This document shows positions 49,185 through 59,298 of a stretch of 64,000 nt of DNA, piece by piece. Numbering within the stretch: the first letter of the stretch is position 1; every line of letters starts with the position of its first letter. The position numbers and the translations under genes were made by a program. The notes beneath the pieces were generated by a model that was not told where the DNA came from, did no database searches, and was given only the letters and a program-made list of their open reading frames with translations. Source of the DNA: Schizochytrium sp. CCTCC M209059 (taxonomy: Eukaryota; Sar; Bigyra; Thraustochytrida; Thraustochytriidae); the NCBI GenBank assembly GCA_000818945.1, contig KN805383.1, positions 506,552 through 570,551 of the forward strand, written 5' to 3'.

Positions 49185-49830
49185 ACAAGGAAAGCCAAAA
49201 AACAAAAGCAGAGTCTTGTTCGATTGATAGAAAATGAGCCTCTCGCCTCGACGGGAAAGCAAGCAAAGCTTGAGGAAGCCAGCGTTTGTTTGTCGGCTCG
49301 GATGCAAGGCATGGAATTTATAAAAATAGAAAGTTTATCTATCGCGTCATGAGCCCTCCTTCTCTTTCTCTTGGGTGTGTCTGACAGTGAAATTTGATTT
49401 GACATTGCCGTCTTCACTTTCCTCGTGACATCCACCGTGACGAACAGTCAGGCGCACACAAACATCGATCAGCTTCAAGCTTGAACATGCGCAACCCGAA
49501 AGAGAGAGGCGATGCTGCTCAGCAAAGCAACAGCTCGTTGTGCTTGACCTCGCGCGCCAGTCCGTGTGCTCGCTAGTCTGGGGAGCGCAAGGAAAGCCGA
49601 CTGCGACGGCCTTGGCGCGTCCGCGTGCTACCAACAGGCTCTCTCCTCTCGCTTCGTTCGCCCGCGTGCAGCGCACAAACCAGAGGCCGTGTGTTCGCGG
49701 CCGGCCGGCTGACCGACTGACCGACCGACTGACCGACGAGGCTCCGCTCGGCTAACGCTTGAGGACGACGGCGTGAAGGACGCGCACGACGCTACCGGAG
49801 ACGCTTTTGACGTGCTCCCGCTGAGCCACG
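49185..49830. other. Intergenic region between pyruvate carboxylase and ArfGAP
   Basis: 3' flank of PYC with an AT-rich segment near 49316-49345, then the ArfGAP leader with (GACC/GACT)n sequence near 49708-49738. No gene seen. Confidence 0.5.
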
Positions 49831-51284
49831 ATGAGCATGCAAATGCCGACCGCCGTGCAGGCGGAAATCCGCGCGATGGATGGCAACGCGGTACGTTGAA
49901 GTTGCACTTGTGCACACGCTCATATCGATCGTGGGGTGGGGGAGGTTGGGAAAGCCAATATTATGCAGCCGAAGCTAACGAAAGAGCGTCTACGCGAAAT
50001 GACGTGCATGCCTTGCAAATCTGCGTCATCTTTGTCCTCTTCTTAATGTGTTTGCTTGCACAGTTTTGCGTTGATTGTGGCGCCAAGAACCCGCAATGGG
50101 CATCCGTATCGTATGGCACTCTATTCTGCCTCGATTGCTCCGGCGTGCACCGTGGTCTGGGCGTGCACATTAGCTTCGTGCGATCCGTAACGATGGATTC
50201 ATGGACAGAGCCGCAAATCCAGTCGATGCGGTTGGGTGGAAATCAGAAGCTGCGCGACTGGTTTGATGCCAATGGTGTCTCAAACGAGGCATCCATCAAG
50301 GACAAGTACAACTCGCCGGCGGCCGAGCTCTATCGACTCCGTCTGCAAGCGCTGCGCGACGGTAAAGAACCGCCCACCAAGCTCCCCGAGGGCTCGTTGT
50401 CCAGCTCATACAAACCTGCTTCGTCCGGGGAGACCCCCATGGAACGCGAGCTGCGCTTGCGCCGCGAAGCCGAGGAGCGTTTGCGCAACAAGTTTGGCAA
50501 CGGTGGACTCCGCGGCAACGCCGTCTCTAGCCAGCCGCTGCCTCCGAACATGTACGATGATCATCCTCCCACTGGCAACGCCGGACTACCTGTGAACATT
50601 GACGCCGACGAGCTCAAGAGGAAAGGCGGCGAGGCGTTGAATGCGATGAGCAGCGCCTTTTCCATGATGAGCACCGTGGCTTCAGAACGCTTTAGCGAGG
50701 TTTCTCGCAATGCTGATAACAACGAGGCGCTCAGTGACCTCAAAAACAAGACGGCCGAGGGCTTTTCTGTCTTGTCCTCCGCGGCATCTTCGTGGTGGAG
50801 CCAAGCCAATTCATACCTCGGGGCGGAGGGCCAAGGCCAGGGGCAAGCATCGCGCAGCAGTGTGCCACAAGAGACCCCGGAAGAAATTGCGGAGCGTGAG
50901 GCTGCCCAAAAGCGTCTTCGCGAAAAGTTTGGCGACCAGGGTCTCAAATCGAACGCCATTTCGAGCCAGGTCGGGGATGTTCGCGCATACCAAGAAGCTG
51001 AGGAGCGCAAGCGCGCAGAGGCTGCAGAGAGGTTACGTCAAAAATTTGGCGACAGCGGCATGCAGGGCATGGGGTCCTCGGGCTCGGGCTCGTCATCATC
51101 CTCGAGCGCCGCATCGGCGCAGCCAGCTGCAGCTGGACCTGGGAAGGGTCTCAGTCTCCGTAAAAAACCATCTCCTATTCCTGCATCCGTACCCGCTACC
51201 GCGCCCGCTGCCGCTCCTGCTGCTGCCGCAAAGCCGCAGAAGCCGCCTACTTCGGAAGACTTTTTCTCCAACTTTGGCATCTGA
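49831..51284 (+). CDS. ArfGAP (GLO3/ArfGAP2-3 type), two exons
   Basis: Exon 1 is 49831-49890 (20 codons, MSMQMPTAVQAEIRAMDGNA) and exon 2 is 50064-51284; total 426 residues. The splice joins GNA to FCVDCGAKNPQWASV, restoring the zinc finger C-x2-C-x16-C-x2-C at the very N-terminus. The catalytic Arg lies in CSGVHRGLGVH. The GAP domain ends near residue 125. The C-terminal part is charged and Ser-rich and has three copies of a motif resembling the Glo3/ArfGAP2-3 regulatory element: RLRNKFGNGGLRGNAVSSQ, RLREKFGDQGLKSNAISSQ and RLRQKFGDSGMQG. It stimulates GTP hydrolysis on Arf1, most likely on COPI vesicles at the Golgi. Confidence 0.93.
49891..50063 (+). other. Spliceosomal intron of the ArfGAP gene
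   Basis: 173 nt, phase 0. Donor GTACGT after an Ala codon, acceptor TTGCACAG before the Phe that leads the zinc finger. The unspliced frame would place a hydrophobic stretch before the finger, which is not seen in the family. Confidence 0.93.
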
Positions 51285-51484
51285 TGTAAAGGAAGCGAAG
51301 CAGGCAGAGGCTCTCTTCTCTTCTCGGCTCAGCGATGCGCAACGTGGCCAGCACCAATTCCTCGGTCAGTTGGTATCTGAGCTGGAATGGTCAACGCCGC
51401 TTGTGGCCAAGGCCAATTTTATAATATCAAAGATAATGCAACTGCACGGCCCTCTCACATTCTTACATTGTTGGTGCTACGCTA

Positions 51485-51778
51485 TCATGGTGCGGTACTA
51501 TCCTTGGAGAGCTCGCGACGAGCGGCGTCCTGCAAGAGTGGAATGTCCATGTCTTGCTTGCGGAGCGAAATGTAGCGTACCACGGAGCCACGAATAAAGC
51601 ACGTCTTGAGTACGGCGAGCTGAGGATATTTGGCCTCGTCAACGGGAGAAACATTGATGAGCTTGACGTTGAGATACTGGTCGACCGAGTGCAGCTCACC
51701 TTGGACCTCCACGCCGTTCTTCATCTCTACTGTGACAGGCTTGCCCTCCAGCGTCTTGAAGACCGTGTAGAAGAGCAT
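51485..51778 (-). CDS. LSM2: U6 snRNA-associated Sm-like protein LSm2
   Basis: 97 residues, full length. The Sm1 motif (VTVEMKNGVEVQGELHSVDQYLNVKL) and Sm2 motif (CFIRGSVVRYI) are clear. The N-terminal MLFYTVFKTLEGK and the C-terminal LLQDAARRE are specific to LSm2 rather than other LSm/Sm proteins. It is part of the LSm2-8 ring on U6 snRNA in the nucleus and the LSm1-7 ring in cytoplasmic mRNA decay. Convergent with the ArfGAP gene (200 nt apart). Confidence 0.97.
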   Translation of the reverse strand: MLFYTVFKTLEGKPVTVEMKNGVEVQGELHSVDQYLNVKLINVSPVDEAKYPQLAVLKTCFIRGSVVRYISLRKQDMDIPLLQDAARRELSKDSTAP

Positions 51779-52504
51779 GGTGGCGACGGCGCTTTGCCTC
51801 GACCGCTCGAAAGAAACCTGGTACGAAAAGTACGCACGCGCGCACGCAATCGAGCGAGCGGGCGGCCGAGCAAGCTAGACCCTGCCTGCGGGGCCACTGC
51901 TGCCGCAGCCGTTGCTGCGATTCCGCTGCTGCGATCTCGCTGCTGCGGATAGATCGACGTTGGCCTCGTTTTGTTTTTGCTTTTACTACCAAGGCTTTTT
52001 TTGTTTTTTTAAGCGAGAGAATCAAGATAAGGAGAGAAAAAAAAAATTCCAAAAAAAGGTAAAGAAAATGGTTGGCGAGAGCAACATTGACAAGCCCGAA
52101 AGCAATTCATCGCAAGGCTTGCTTACCCTTTCCTGTCGCTCGCATTGCACCTTTCCAAAACTTCTTTTTATCTTTCTGAAGATACGCACTTGCTCCAACA
52201 ATCATCAAGTTTACTTTTCAACATTTTCACTTTGCGTCCAAATGTAGGTGTCGTACAGTCATCTTTCTTGGCCTCTCCGTACATCTATCCATCCATTCAT
52301 CCATCCATCGATCTATTACCTGGACATTCTATAGCCGCGAAGTCCTGTCCAGCATTGCCTACTTCGTTTTCATCTTTATTGCATTCTTCAACTCCTTTGC
52401 ATAGCTACAACGGCAATGACCATGAAGATTCCGCGGCTTTCCATCATTGTCGTCGTCGACTACGTAAAATCTATTGGTGACACTCCATTGCTACAATCAG
52501 TCCG
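51779..52504. other. Intergenic region, no gene seen
   Basis: Upstream region of LSM2, then AT-rich 3' flank of the propeller-like gene. Poly-purine AAAAAA runs lie near 52038-52062 and a CATC-rich tract near 52282-52308. Confidence 0.5.
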
Positions 52505-54067
52505 TCATGTAGCTTGGCGAGATGAGATGGAATCAGGGACTGAAAAATGTTCGACATCATTGAGTACAACGCTGTTTGGGCCATGCCAATGCAGCGACGA
52601 AATTCGCAAATGGCGAAAGGTCTTATCAATGCGGAACTCATCAGCAGATTGCCCAGGCCGAAGCAGTACGACAAGTGTGGAACGATTTGCTACAGCAATG
52701 CGGCCTGCGTGAGCCGCGACCAGCACTGGCTTTGGCTCGTCTCGAAATTTGATGCGCACAGCGGGTTCGAATTGGTCCCCAAGGCGAAGCGGGAATATTG
52801 AAAGGGTCCCTGCGACATCCAGCGCAACAATACGATTTCGCTTGTGAACATCAATGTCAAAGCCATTGCAAGCCGCCGAGAGCAAAAGACGCCCAACTTT
52901 TGCGGCTTTGTGAGGCGTGAGCGCGAAGATCAAGAGCTCATTTGGCGAAGCGTTCGAAGTGGCCACGACAAAGTTGTTCAGAAGCAAGGCAACGTGATTG
53001 CCTCTCGGTAGGGAGGTCTCTTTTTCGCTCGGTTGAATAAGGCACCATCGTTTGCAGTCCGCACCCGGTCGAAGAGATGCCCTTGAGACAGCACGCGTCT
53101 TGCCACTCCAAAGATGGCGGCAAACAATAAAGTCTTGATTCCAAACCGCGAAGCAGGCTTCAGTTTGCGCGCAGCACTTGCAAGGTGGAGTGTGAAAACT
53201 TGTGTCGCCTACATCGCCCTTGCGTTGGTGCAACTCAAGTTGACTTTTGTCGAGGAATCCGACGGCAAGTGCGGTCTCTAGATTTATGACGCGAATTGAC
53301 CCATCTGCCGTGCGCGTGGCCACGAGCTGGCCTCTCCATCGTGTCGCCGCCATGGAGACGATGAGCTCGCCAAGTGGCAGCGTCAGTCGCCATGCCATAT
53401 CTTGTCGGCCCAGCACGTGAAGTCGGCCAAAAGACGTTGCAATACAAACAAATTCTGCATTGGCAGCAATGCAAATGAGCGTTTCCTTGTTGCCCGATAC
53501 CGGATCCACTCGAGGTCCGTCTTCATCTGGCGGCCAGGGATCAAAGCGACACATGATTGATCCATTTTTCACCCAAACCACATCACAGCTTGTTGCGCCG
53601 ACAGCAAGCCATGCTGATACCCAACAAATGTCCACGAGATTGAGCGGGATTTGGGATGGAGTAGATTCTGGCGCCATGGCGTTTGGGGTGACGAGCTGGG
53701 CGAATTGAATTAAGCGGTCATCGTTAAGATCCCCGTCGTAATAAGTGAAATGGCCAGCTTCGGGCTCACGCCACACATGCCACTTTGCAGCATTTGATGC
53801 AGAGTCCATATAAAGCCCTGCTATGGCTTCACAGCGTCCTTCGACGCCCTCTCGGAGTACAAAGGCATGCAGAAAGTGTGCAGGGGCCACGTCTGCCGTT
53901 GCTGGTACACGAAGACTTCGTATTCGACCCGAGTCCCAGTCCCAGAGCACGAGGCTTGCGGCGTCGGTCTCTCCTTGTTTGGCCTCTTGTCTCGCTCCAT
54001 CTTCTTTGCCTACCATGACGACGAAACGCTCCGCTGCCGCCAGTTTGGGCGTGCGTGCCGTGGTCAT
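52505..54067 (-). CDS. Probable beta-propeller (WD40-like) protein, unidentified
   Basis: 520 residues from the first ATG at 54067; the upstream frame has no ATG. The sequence is a series of beta-strand-rich segments of about 40-50 residues with propeller-like endings: LVLWDWDSGRIRSLRV, FVCIATSFGRLHVLG, LVATRTADGSIRVINLETA, FIVCRHLWSGKTRAV, RIVALDVAGTLSIFPL and RIAVANRSTLVVL. GH/WD signatures are weak, so only a general fold call is possible. There is no F-box, signal peptide or membrane helix. Proteins of this type are scaffolds; the partner is unknown. Head-to-head with the PLK4 gene, with 549 nt between starts. Confidence 0.75.
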   Translation of the reverse strand: MTTARTPKLAAAERFVVMVGKEDGARQEAKQGETDAASLVLWDWDSGRIRSLRVPATADVAPAHFLHAFVLREGVEGRCEAIAGLYMDSASNAAKWHVWREPEAGHFTYYDGDLNDDRLIQFAQLVTPNAMAPESTPSQIPLNLVDICWVSAWLAVGATSCDVVWVKNGSIMCRFDPWPPDEDGPRVDPVSGNKETLICIAANAEFVCIATSFGRLHVLGRQDMAWRLTLPLGELIVSMAATRWRGQLVATRTADGSIRVINLETALAVGFLDKSQLELHQRKGDVGDTSFHTPPCKCCAQTEACFAVWNQDFIVCRHLWSGKTRAVSRASLRPGADCKRWCLIQPSEKETSLPRGNHVALLLNNFVVATSNASPNELLIFALTPHKAAKVGRLLLSAACNGFDIDVHKRNRIVALDVAGTLSIFPLRLGDQFEPAVRIKFRDEPKPVLVAAHAGRIAVANRSTLVVLLRPGQSADEFRIDKTFRHLRISSLHWHGPNSVVLNDVEHFSVPDSISSRQAT

Positions 54068-54616
54068 TGTGTTCGCTTGCGTGTGGTCCTTGGGGCCTAC
54101 GTCCTTCTCAAGCTGGCCGGCGGCTGTCCCGAACGTTACCGACCTGGCAAGTTGCCCGGTAACGTCGAGACGAACTCGTGCCCGCAAGCGTCGTGTCGAT
54201 CAACGTCGTGCTCGCCAAGCTCGAGAAGTTTACCTTGCGCGTGCCGCTGACGCGGCCCTTTCCCCACGCGCGATCATCAAAGCTTGGGACTTTGCGTGTC
54301 GTCGATTGCAAGGCTTGTTGCATTTTAACCGGACAAATGCGGAGTCTGTTTTTTGCAGCGTCGCAGAGCGCACCTAACTGTCACTTTTGGGCGCTTTGGG
54401 GGGACAAAAAAAGAAAGAAAAAAAAGGAAAGAAGGAGCAGCAGATGATCAAGCAAGGGACGAAGTCTTGCGACGTGGTGGCGCGGCGAGTGACCGCGCAC
54501 GCTCCCCGCCCTCTCTCCCATCCCCTCTCTCTTGGTGCTCCGCGGTGGTAGCGTCTTTCTCAACCTCGCTAGGCACCGTCTTGTGCAGCGCCGCGCACGT
54601 TTTGAGGACAGGCGCA
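54068..54616. promoter_or_regulatory. Divergent promoter region between propeller-like gene and PLK4
   Basis: 549 nt between two start codons. It contains an A-rich AAAGAAAGAAAAAAAAGG tract near 54406-54436 and no gene. Confidence 0.5.
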
Positions 54617-56410
54617 ATGAAGAGCATCAAGGACTTTAGCGTGGGCGAGCTCATCGGCAAAGGCGGCTTCGGCAAGGTGTACCGCGCCGTGCTGCGCGAA
54701 GGAGATGGCAAAGACGAGTCAGACGCACGACAAACGTTCGCCATCAAAGTCATGTCAAAACGATGGCTCAAGGATAAAGGTCTCCTCGCCCGCGTTGCCG
54801 AAGAGATAAAGTTGCAGCTCTCGCTCAAACGACACCCTCACATTGTGCGCATGCACTCCTTTTTCGAGAACAAAGCACACTTGTTTCTTGTACTCGAACT
54901 TTGCGAGAAAGGAAACCTCTTTCACTTTCTGAAAAAACACAAACCCCTCGATCGCGAGGTGGTTCGTCGCTGGTTTGGCGAAATCGTCTCGGCCGTGGCC
55001 CATTTGCACGAGAATGACATTGTACATCGCGATCTCAAACTAAGCAACATTCTCGTGACGAATGAGCTGCATGTAAAAATCAGCGACTTTGGTCTTGCGG
55101 CGCGAATTGAAGACCGGGAGCATCATACCATTTGCGGCACACCTTGCTATATGGCTCCTGAAGTCCGACATCACAATCGCCGATCCGGCCTCTCGTACGA
55201 CCCGGTTCAGGCTGATCTGTGGTCATTGGGCTGCCTTTTGTATACAATGTTGAACGACGGCAAGCACCTCGAACCCAAACAGCGATATCAGCGCACGGAA
55301 AAGATTCGACAAGACGTGGCGCACGATCTGTTGACAATTTTACTCAACTACAAGGAAGATCGTTCAACCGCTGCAGAGATCCTCTTGCATCCGTACCTCA
55401 AGGGCACTGAGGCCTACGAGCGAGCTGCACAGGCCGCCTTTGCATCGAGCCCGTCGCGTGGCGGATCGTTTGGCGGAAACACTACCCCATTACGATCACG
55501 AAACAGCAAAGCAACTGCAAGAGGGACAGCAGGCGCTGCATCACCTCAAGCCGCGCTTGTGCAGGCGTCTAGAGATAACAAAGAGAATTCGCGCAACCCT
55601 CACCAGGAAGATCGGCGTTCATATGTGCGGATACACACGGGCGACGTGCGCGGGGTGCAGCACGTTTTCGGCTCACATCTCGTGCAAATCCGTCGTGATG
55701 GCGCGGTGGTCGTCACAGTTGTCAACAAGGCGTCTCGTACACCACGAGAGATTATCGTGTCGGAGTGGATGCCAGCGCGATACAGTAAGCTGCAGCAATT
55801 TGCTGCGAAAGCCGTGAGCATCTTGGCGAGCACGACGCCGAAAGTGGTGCTCAAGCTCTCGCATCCAGAGACCATGCTGGCTGCTGTGATTGGGGGCGTG
55901 GCACGCGTTTGGCTTCAAGACCGACAAACACATGCAACCTATGACCTTTCTGCAGACGTCAGCACACCAACGGTCCGCATTGGAGACCGCTCATATCCAG
56001 TCGTGAGCAAATTGGGCGGAAGTGCAGGAAAGAACGAGCATGCAGACCTCCCTTTCTTGGTTCAGCAGGCAGCGGTGCGGTGCTTACAGATCGAGATGGA
56101 CATTTATCGAAAACAGGCCGGATCCAAGACCCCTGTGTACTATCCTGTCATTGTCAACGACGATCAGGTCACCTTGCCAGGCGTCGGCACGGGGATGCGA
56201 ACAGCCCAAGGCCATGTCAATGTGCATTTGGAGGACGGGACGGACCTTACTCTTGATCGCTCAGCGAGCGTATTGACGTGCGCCGACCGCTCCTATGCAC
56301 TACTTCCGGGTGTTGCGACAACCAATCTCCCTGTGCTCCCAACTGAGCTACGGAGCAAGTTGCGACAAGCTCAAGCTGTAGTTAACCAGTTATTGGAGAC
56401 GGCCTCGTAG
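54617..56410 (+). CDS. PLK4: Polo-like kinase 4 / SAK-type centriole kinase
   Basis: 597 residues from the ATG at 54617, where the kinase domain starts directly (KDFSVGELIGKGGFGKVYRA). All Ser/Thr kinase motifs are intact: the Gly-rich loop GKGGFG, the VAIK-type Lys in FAIKVMSK, HRDLKLSNIL near 136, DFGLAAR, and GTPCYMAPEV at the activation segment. RSTAAEILLHPYL ends the domain near 255. A disordered Ser-rich linker (about 270-325) precedes a beta-rich C-terminal region (about 330-580) that fits the polo-box cassette of the PLK4 group: YVRIHTGDVRGVQHVFGSHLVQI, and later VHLEDGTDLTLDRSASVLTC. PLK4 starts centriole duplication, consistent with an organism that builds flagellate cells. The activation segment and lack of a PLK1-type polo-box pair favour PLK4 over PLK1. 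Confidence 0.88.
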   Translation: MKSIKDFSVGELIGKGGFGKVYRAVLREGDGKDESDARQTFAIKVMSKRWLKDKGLLARVAEEIKLQLSLKRHPHIVRMHSFFENKAHLFLVLELCEKGNLFHFLKKHKPLDREVVRRWFGEIVSAVAHLHENDIVHRDLKLSNILVTNELHVKISDFGLAARIEDREHHTICGTPCYMAPEVRHHNRRSGLSYDPVQADLWSLGCLLYTMLNDGKHLEPKQRYQRTEKIRQDVAHDLLTILLNYKEDRSTAAEILLHPYLKGTEAYERAAQAAFASSPSRGGSFGGNTTPLRSRNSKATARGTAGAASPQAALVQASRDNKENSRNPHQEDRRSYVRIHTGDVRGVQHVFGSHLVQIRRDGAVVVTVVNKASRTPREIIVSEWMPARYSKLQQFAAKAVSILASTTPKVVLKLSHPETMLAAVIGGVARVWLQDRQTHATYDLSADVSTPTVRIGDRSYPVVSKLGGSAGKNEHADLPFLVQQAAVRCLQIEMDIYRKQAGSKTPVYYPVIVNDDQVTLPGVGTGMRTAQGHVNVHLEDGTDLTLDRSASVLTCADRSYALLPGVATTNLPVLPTELRSKLRQAQAVVNQLLETAS

Positions 56411-56736
56411 CGCGAAAAAAATCGCTGACAGTCTTGCGGAATCAAAGCCCTTACAGCCTTTGACCAAATTTTCTAAAATGTCTGGCTGGAAATATATATT
56501 GACCGACTTTTCTTTGGCGAAGTCCAGCAAGCAAAAAACACTATGCTAACGCGAACAAACATACATTATTCCATTTTTGAAAACAAAAGGCAATCTACAC
56601 TGAACTAACTTGGCACCAATTTGTTCGGGAAAATGGTCGCCATTTTCGAAACGACACAAGCGATATCGAGCGAGCCAAGGAGGCATTAATTTAAAAGCAA
56701 AGAGACGAAGAACAGTAATTCCGAGGCCTGCAAGAC
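56411..56736. other. Convergent intergenic region, no gene seen
   Basis: AT-rich 3' flanks of PLK4 and the next gene. ATATATATT near 56490 and A/T runs near 56560-56590 may hold processing signals. Confidence 0.5.
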
Positions 56737-58341
56737 TCACTTCGTTGCATTTAAATTTTGCGCGAGGGCGGAAACATCGGCGCCAATTGCCGTGCATAAA
56801 TCCCGAATAAAGTCAAGCAAATCAAAGCGACCAATCTGAGTCTTGATGAAGAACGAAAGACAGTGCGTCACAGCACTCCGAGGCGGCACGAGCTTGAAGC
56901 GGAAATTGAGATCAAATATACCGAGACGAATACAATCCTTCTTGGCTTCGCCTTCGCTCACGGCTGTGGTCGATGACTGGGCCTCGCTGGCGTCTTCGTC
57001 ATCACAAGACAGTTTGGAAAGCGCTTCGGACGGTTCCTCGCCGGCCTTGGGCTTCCAGCCAATTTTAATGTGCAAGTCCTGTGTCAAGACTGCGCGAAAA
57101 TTGTCAATGTTGATAAATGGGCGAAGGGCGATCGAGGCAAGTCGATGGTGGCCCGACATGTATGCAAGCGTGAGCTCAAAGATCTCCTCTGGTGTCGCAC
57201 CTGGCGCTGGAACACGGTTGGCAAGCTCGAAGACGAGCTCTGGAAGATTGAAAGTCGCGCATCCGAGCTCGGCAACGCGCGCCTGGATGCAAAGTCGGAG
57301 ATAAAAAGACTGCGCCTGGCTCATGTCGAACGGAACGACGCGAAACTTTCCACTGGCATCTTTGCAGGGTGCGAGAGTCTCTTGATCCATGAAAAGAAGC
57401 GAATTGCTGCCTTCAAGTATGCAGAGAACCAAAGAGATGTTGCACCTATTTCCGCTGCGATGTTCGAGATGCACTTTAACAAAAGCCGGGGCCTCGGCAG
57501 CATAGGCTTCCATCTCGCTCTCGCTCATTGATTCTGCCTGCGCAGGTAGCAATGCTAAGTTGAGACGATTCACGTGCTGGACAATGTTGTCGAGCGAATA
57601 GTACACGTGTTTGAGTTTTTTGATACTGAGAACTCCCGTGAACTCGAGGCGGATCGCACGCGAAGATCCTTCGCTGACCGTTGCAGAGGGAGGCACGTAG
57701 GCGACGTGGACGTCAGACTCTTCCATGAAAAGAATTCGTGAGAGCATCGCGTGAACTGCAGGAAGGCCTTGCCTGAGAGAGGCAGCAAAGGTTTCGGATT
57801 TGATTGTCGGCGCTTGTGGCAGACCAATTTGTCGAATGACGGCCCTTGCAACCGTTTCAATGGAGCGAATGTCTACAAAGTCTCCGAACCGGAAGGCGCC
57901 TTCGAGTTTGTGCGCGCGCACGCGCTTGGACCTACCTATGGACGCGGTATCCTCTTCAAAGACGACGTTTGCGTACATGTCGCCGGCCCCGAGCGTGGAT
58001 AACTTTGCTCCTCGACTGACATCGAGACCGCCTTGGGCAGAGACAGCCATGTCAAAGGCCTGACACCCGCTTCCAAAGAAGAATGGCGTGAGTACCTCTT
58101 GGAGTTCCTCTTTATTGTCAGCCAAGGTCCCTACGTTGGCGCCGAGACCGGAGAACATGGTGCCTACAGGAGCAGCGATGCCCACGCGCGCGATTTCCAT
58201 CAGCACACGGTCCACCATGGCTTGGACTTCGTCATCACCATTGGTTCGAAGACCATTTGAAAAGGTTTTTTCGGACGTTGATGCTGTCGTCGATGGCGCT
58301 GTAGGCGGTGCGGATGCCATTGTGGGTTTGCCTTCTGTCAT
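56737..58341 (-). CDS. Conserved-looking protein of unknown function
   Basis: 534 residues, single exon, ATG at 58341. The N-terminal 40 residues are Thr/Ser/Ala-rich. A mixed alpha/beta protein of even composition follows, with hydrophobic but not membrane-length segments. Distinct blocks include LTPFFFGSGCQAFDMAVSAQGG (about 85-106), RFGDFVDIRSIETVARAVIRQIG (about 150-172), FTGVLSIKKLKHVYYSLDNIVQHV (about 235-258) and SLVLCILEGSNSLLFMDQETLAPC (about 303-327). There is no signal peptide, zinc finger or nucleotide-binding loop that I can see. I do not recognise the family. Codon usage, length and lack of low complexity make it a secure gene. Divergent from the thioesterase gene. Confidence 0.85.
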   Translation of the reverse strand: MTEGKPTMASAPPTAPSTTASTSEKTFSNGLRTNGDDEVQAMVDRVLMEIARVGIAAPVGTMFSGLGANVGTLADNKEELQEVLTPFFFGSGCQAFDMAVSAQGGLDVSRGAKLSTLGAGDMYANVVFEEDTASIGRSKRVRAHKLEGAFRFGDFVDIRSIETVARAVIRQIGLPQAPTIKSETFAASLRQGLPAVHAMLSRILFMEESDVHVAYVPPSATVSEGSSRAIRLEFTGVLSIKKLKHVYYSLDNIVQHVNRLNLALLPAQAESMSESEMEAYAAEAPAFVKVHLEHRSGNRCNISLVLCILEGSNSLLFMDQETLAPCKDASGKFRVVPFDMSQAQSFYLRLCIQARVAELGCATFNLPELVFELANRVPAPGATPEEIFELTLAYMSGHHRLASIALRPFINIDNFRAVLTQDLHIKIGWKPKAGEEPSEALSKLSCDDEDASEAQSSTTAVSEGEAKKDCIRLGIFDLNFRFKLVPPRSAVTHCLSFFIKTQIGRFDLLDFIRDLCTAIGADVSALAQNLNATK

Positions 58342-59298
58342 GCTCAGCCTGAGGATGAATACCTTCTACGAGACCTCACCGCGCACGCCCTAAGCAACCC
58401 AGCCGACACTTTTTGTACTTGTGGTATTACACTACCGGCTCGCACGTGCTTGCTCCACTGTCGTTGGTTCCGCTCGCCGCGCTGCGCCCGTCCCAGTCAG
58501 GGGCGCGTCCCGCTCGCGTCCAACCCGGGCGCCGCGCTCGTCGTCTGTAGCTTAGCTGGCTGGGTCTCTGCGTCACCTCCTCGTCAGCGCAGTCTCAGTC
58601 GCTTGCTGTGTCAGACAGGCGCCAGCGTCCTTTCCTTCGGCCTGCCGCGGCGCGCTCTCGCCTCCGTTCGCTCTGGCCTGCGTCTGCGTCTGCCCTGCTC
58701 TGCTCTGCGTCTGCTCTGCGCTCCTTCTGCTCTGCGCTTCTTCTGCACGTGCCCGCCGGGCGCGCTCTCATTCTCCCGGGGCCTCGCCTCGAGTCCTTCC
58801 CATCGAGGCCAGCTTGGTCCATCTTCTCCTCCTCTCCGTCGCCGCCCGTCGCTTTGCATTGCATGGCCTCTCCGTCCACCTCGCCCGAGCCGCCGCTCGA
58901 GCCGCCGGGTTCCTCGCGTGCTCGCTCGCCGTCTTCTCCGCCGCCGTTCTCGCGCGCGAGGACCCGAACGCCGCGGGCGCGGGCGAGGACTGGCGGCGGG
59001 AGAAGGGCGGGGCGGCGGAGACGGAGGCGGGAGGGAGGGAGAAGGAGGAGGCGGAGTCGGACTCATGACGCGCGGAGGCGAGGCGAGGCGAGGCGATGCG
59101 CACGGCAGCAGCGACACGCATGCTCGCAGACCTCGAACGACGGCGACGGCTCGCGCAGCGGCGGCAGCAGCAGCAGCAGCGGCAGCGGCAGCAGCAGGAG
59201 GAGGAGAGCTGGGTGTCGCTTCCTGCGCGGGCAGCTCGTGGATCTAGAGCGTAGCAGGTGTCGTAGCGCAGGCAGAGTTGCTTGAAGAGGGAGGAAGA
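58342..59298. promoter_or_regulatory. Divergent intergenic region with GGCGA and AGC repeats
   Basis: 957 nt, very GC-rich in the right half. A (GGCGA)n tract lies at 59074-59097 and a (GCAGCA)n tract at about 59160-59196, within 210 nt of the thioesterase start. The long frames across it are low complexity. No gene seen. Confidence 0.55.
59074..59097. repeat. (GGCGA)n tract in the thioesterase leader
   Basis: About four to five units of the same pentanucleotide found at 23028-23053 and 26473-26499. Confidence 0.85.

Noticed and set aside
45213..49307. 1364-codon minus-strand frame opposite pyruvate carboxylase
   Set aside because: It mirrors the sense codons of a complete, highly conserved gene. 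No independent domain is visible, and openness is explained by codon bias.
49773..49830. Start of the ArfGAP frame upstream of 49831 and unspliced translation through 49891-50063
   Set aside because: The spliced model gives a family-typical N-terminus joined to the zinc finger; the unspliced one inserts an atypical hydrophobic stretch.
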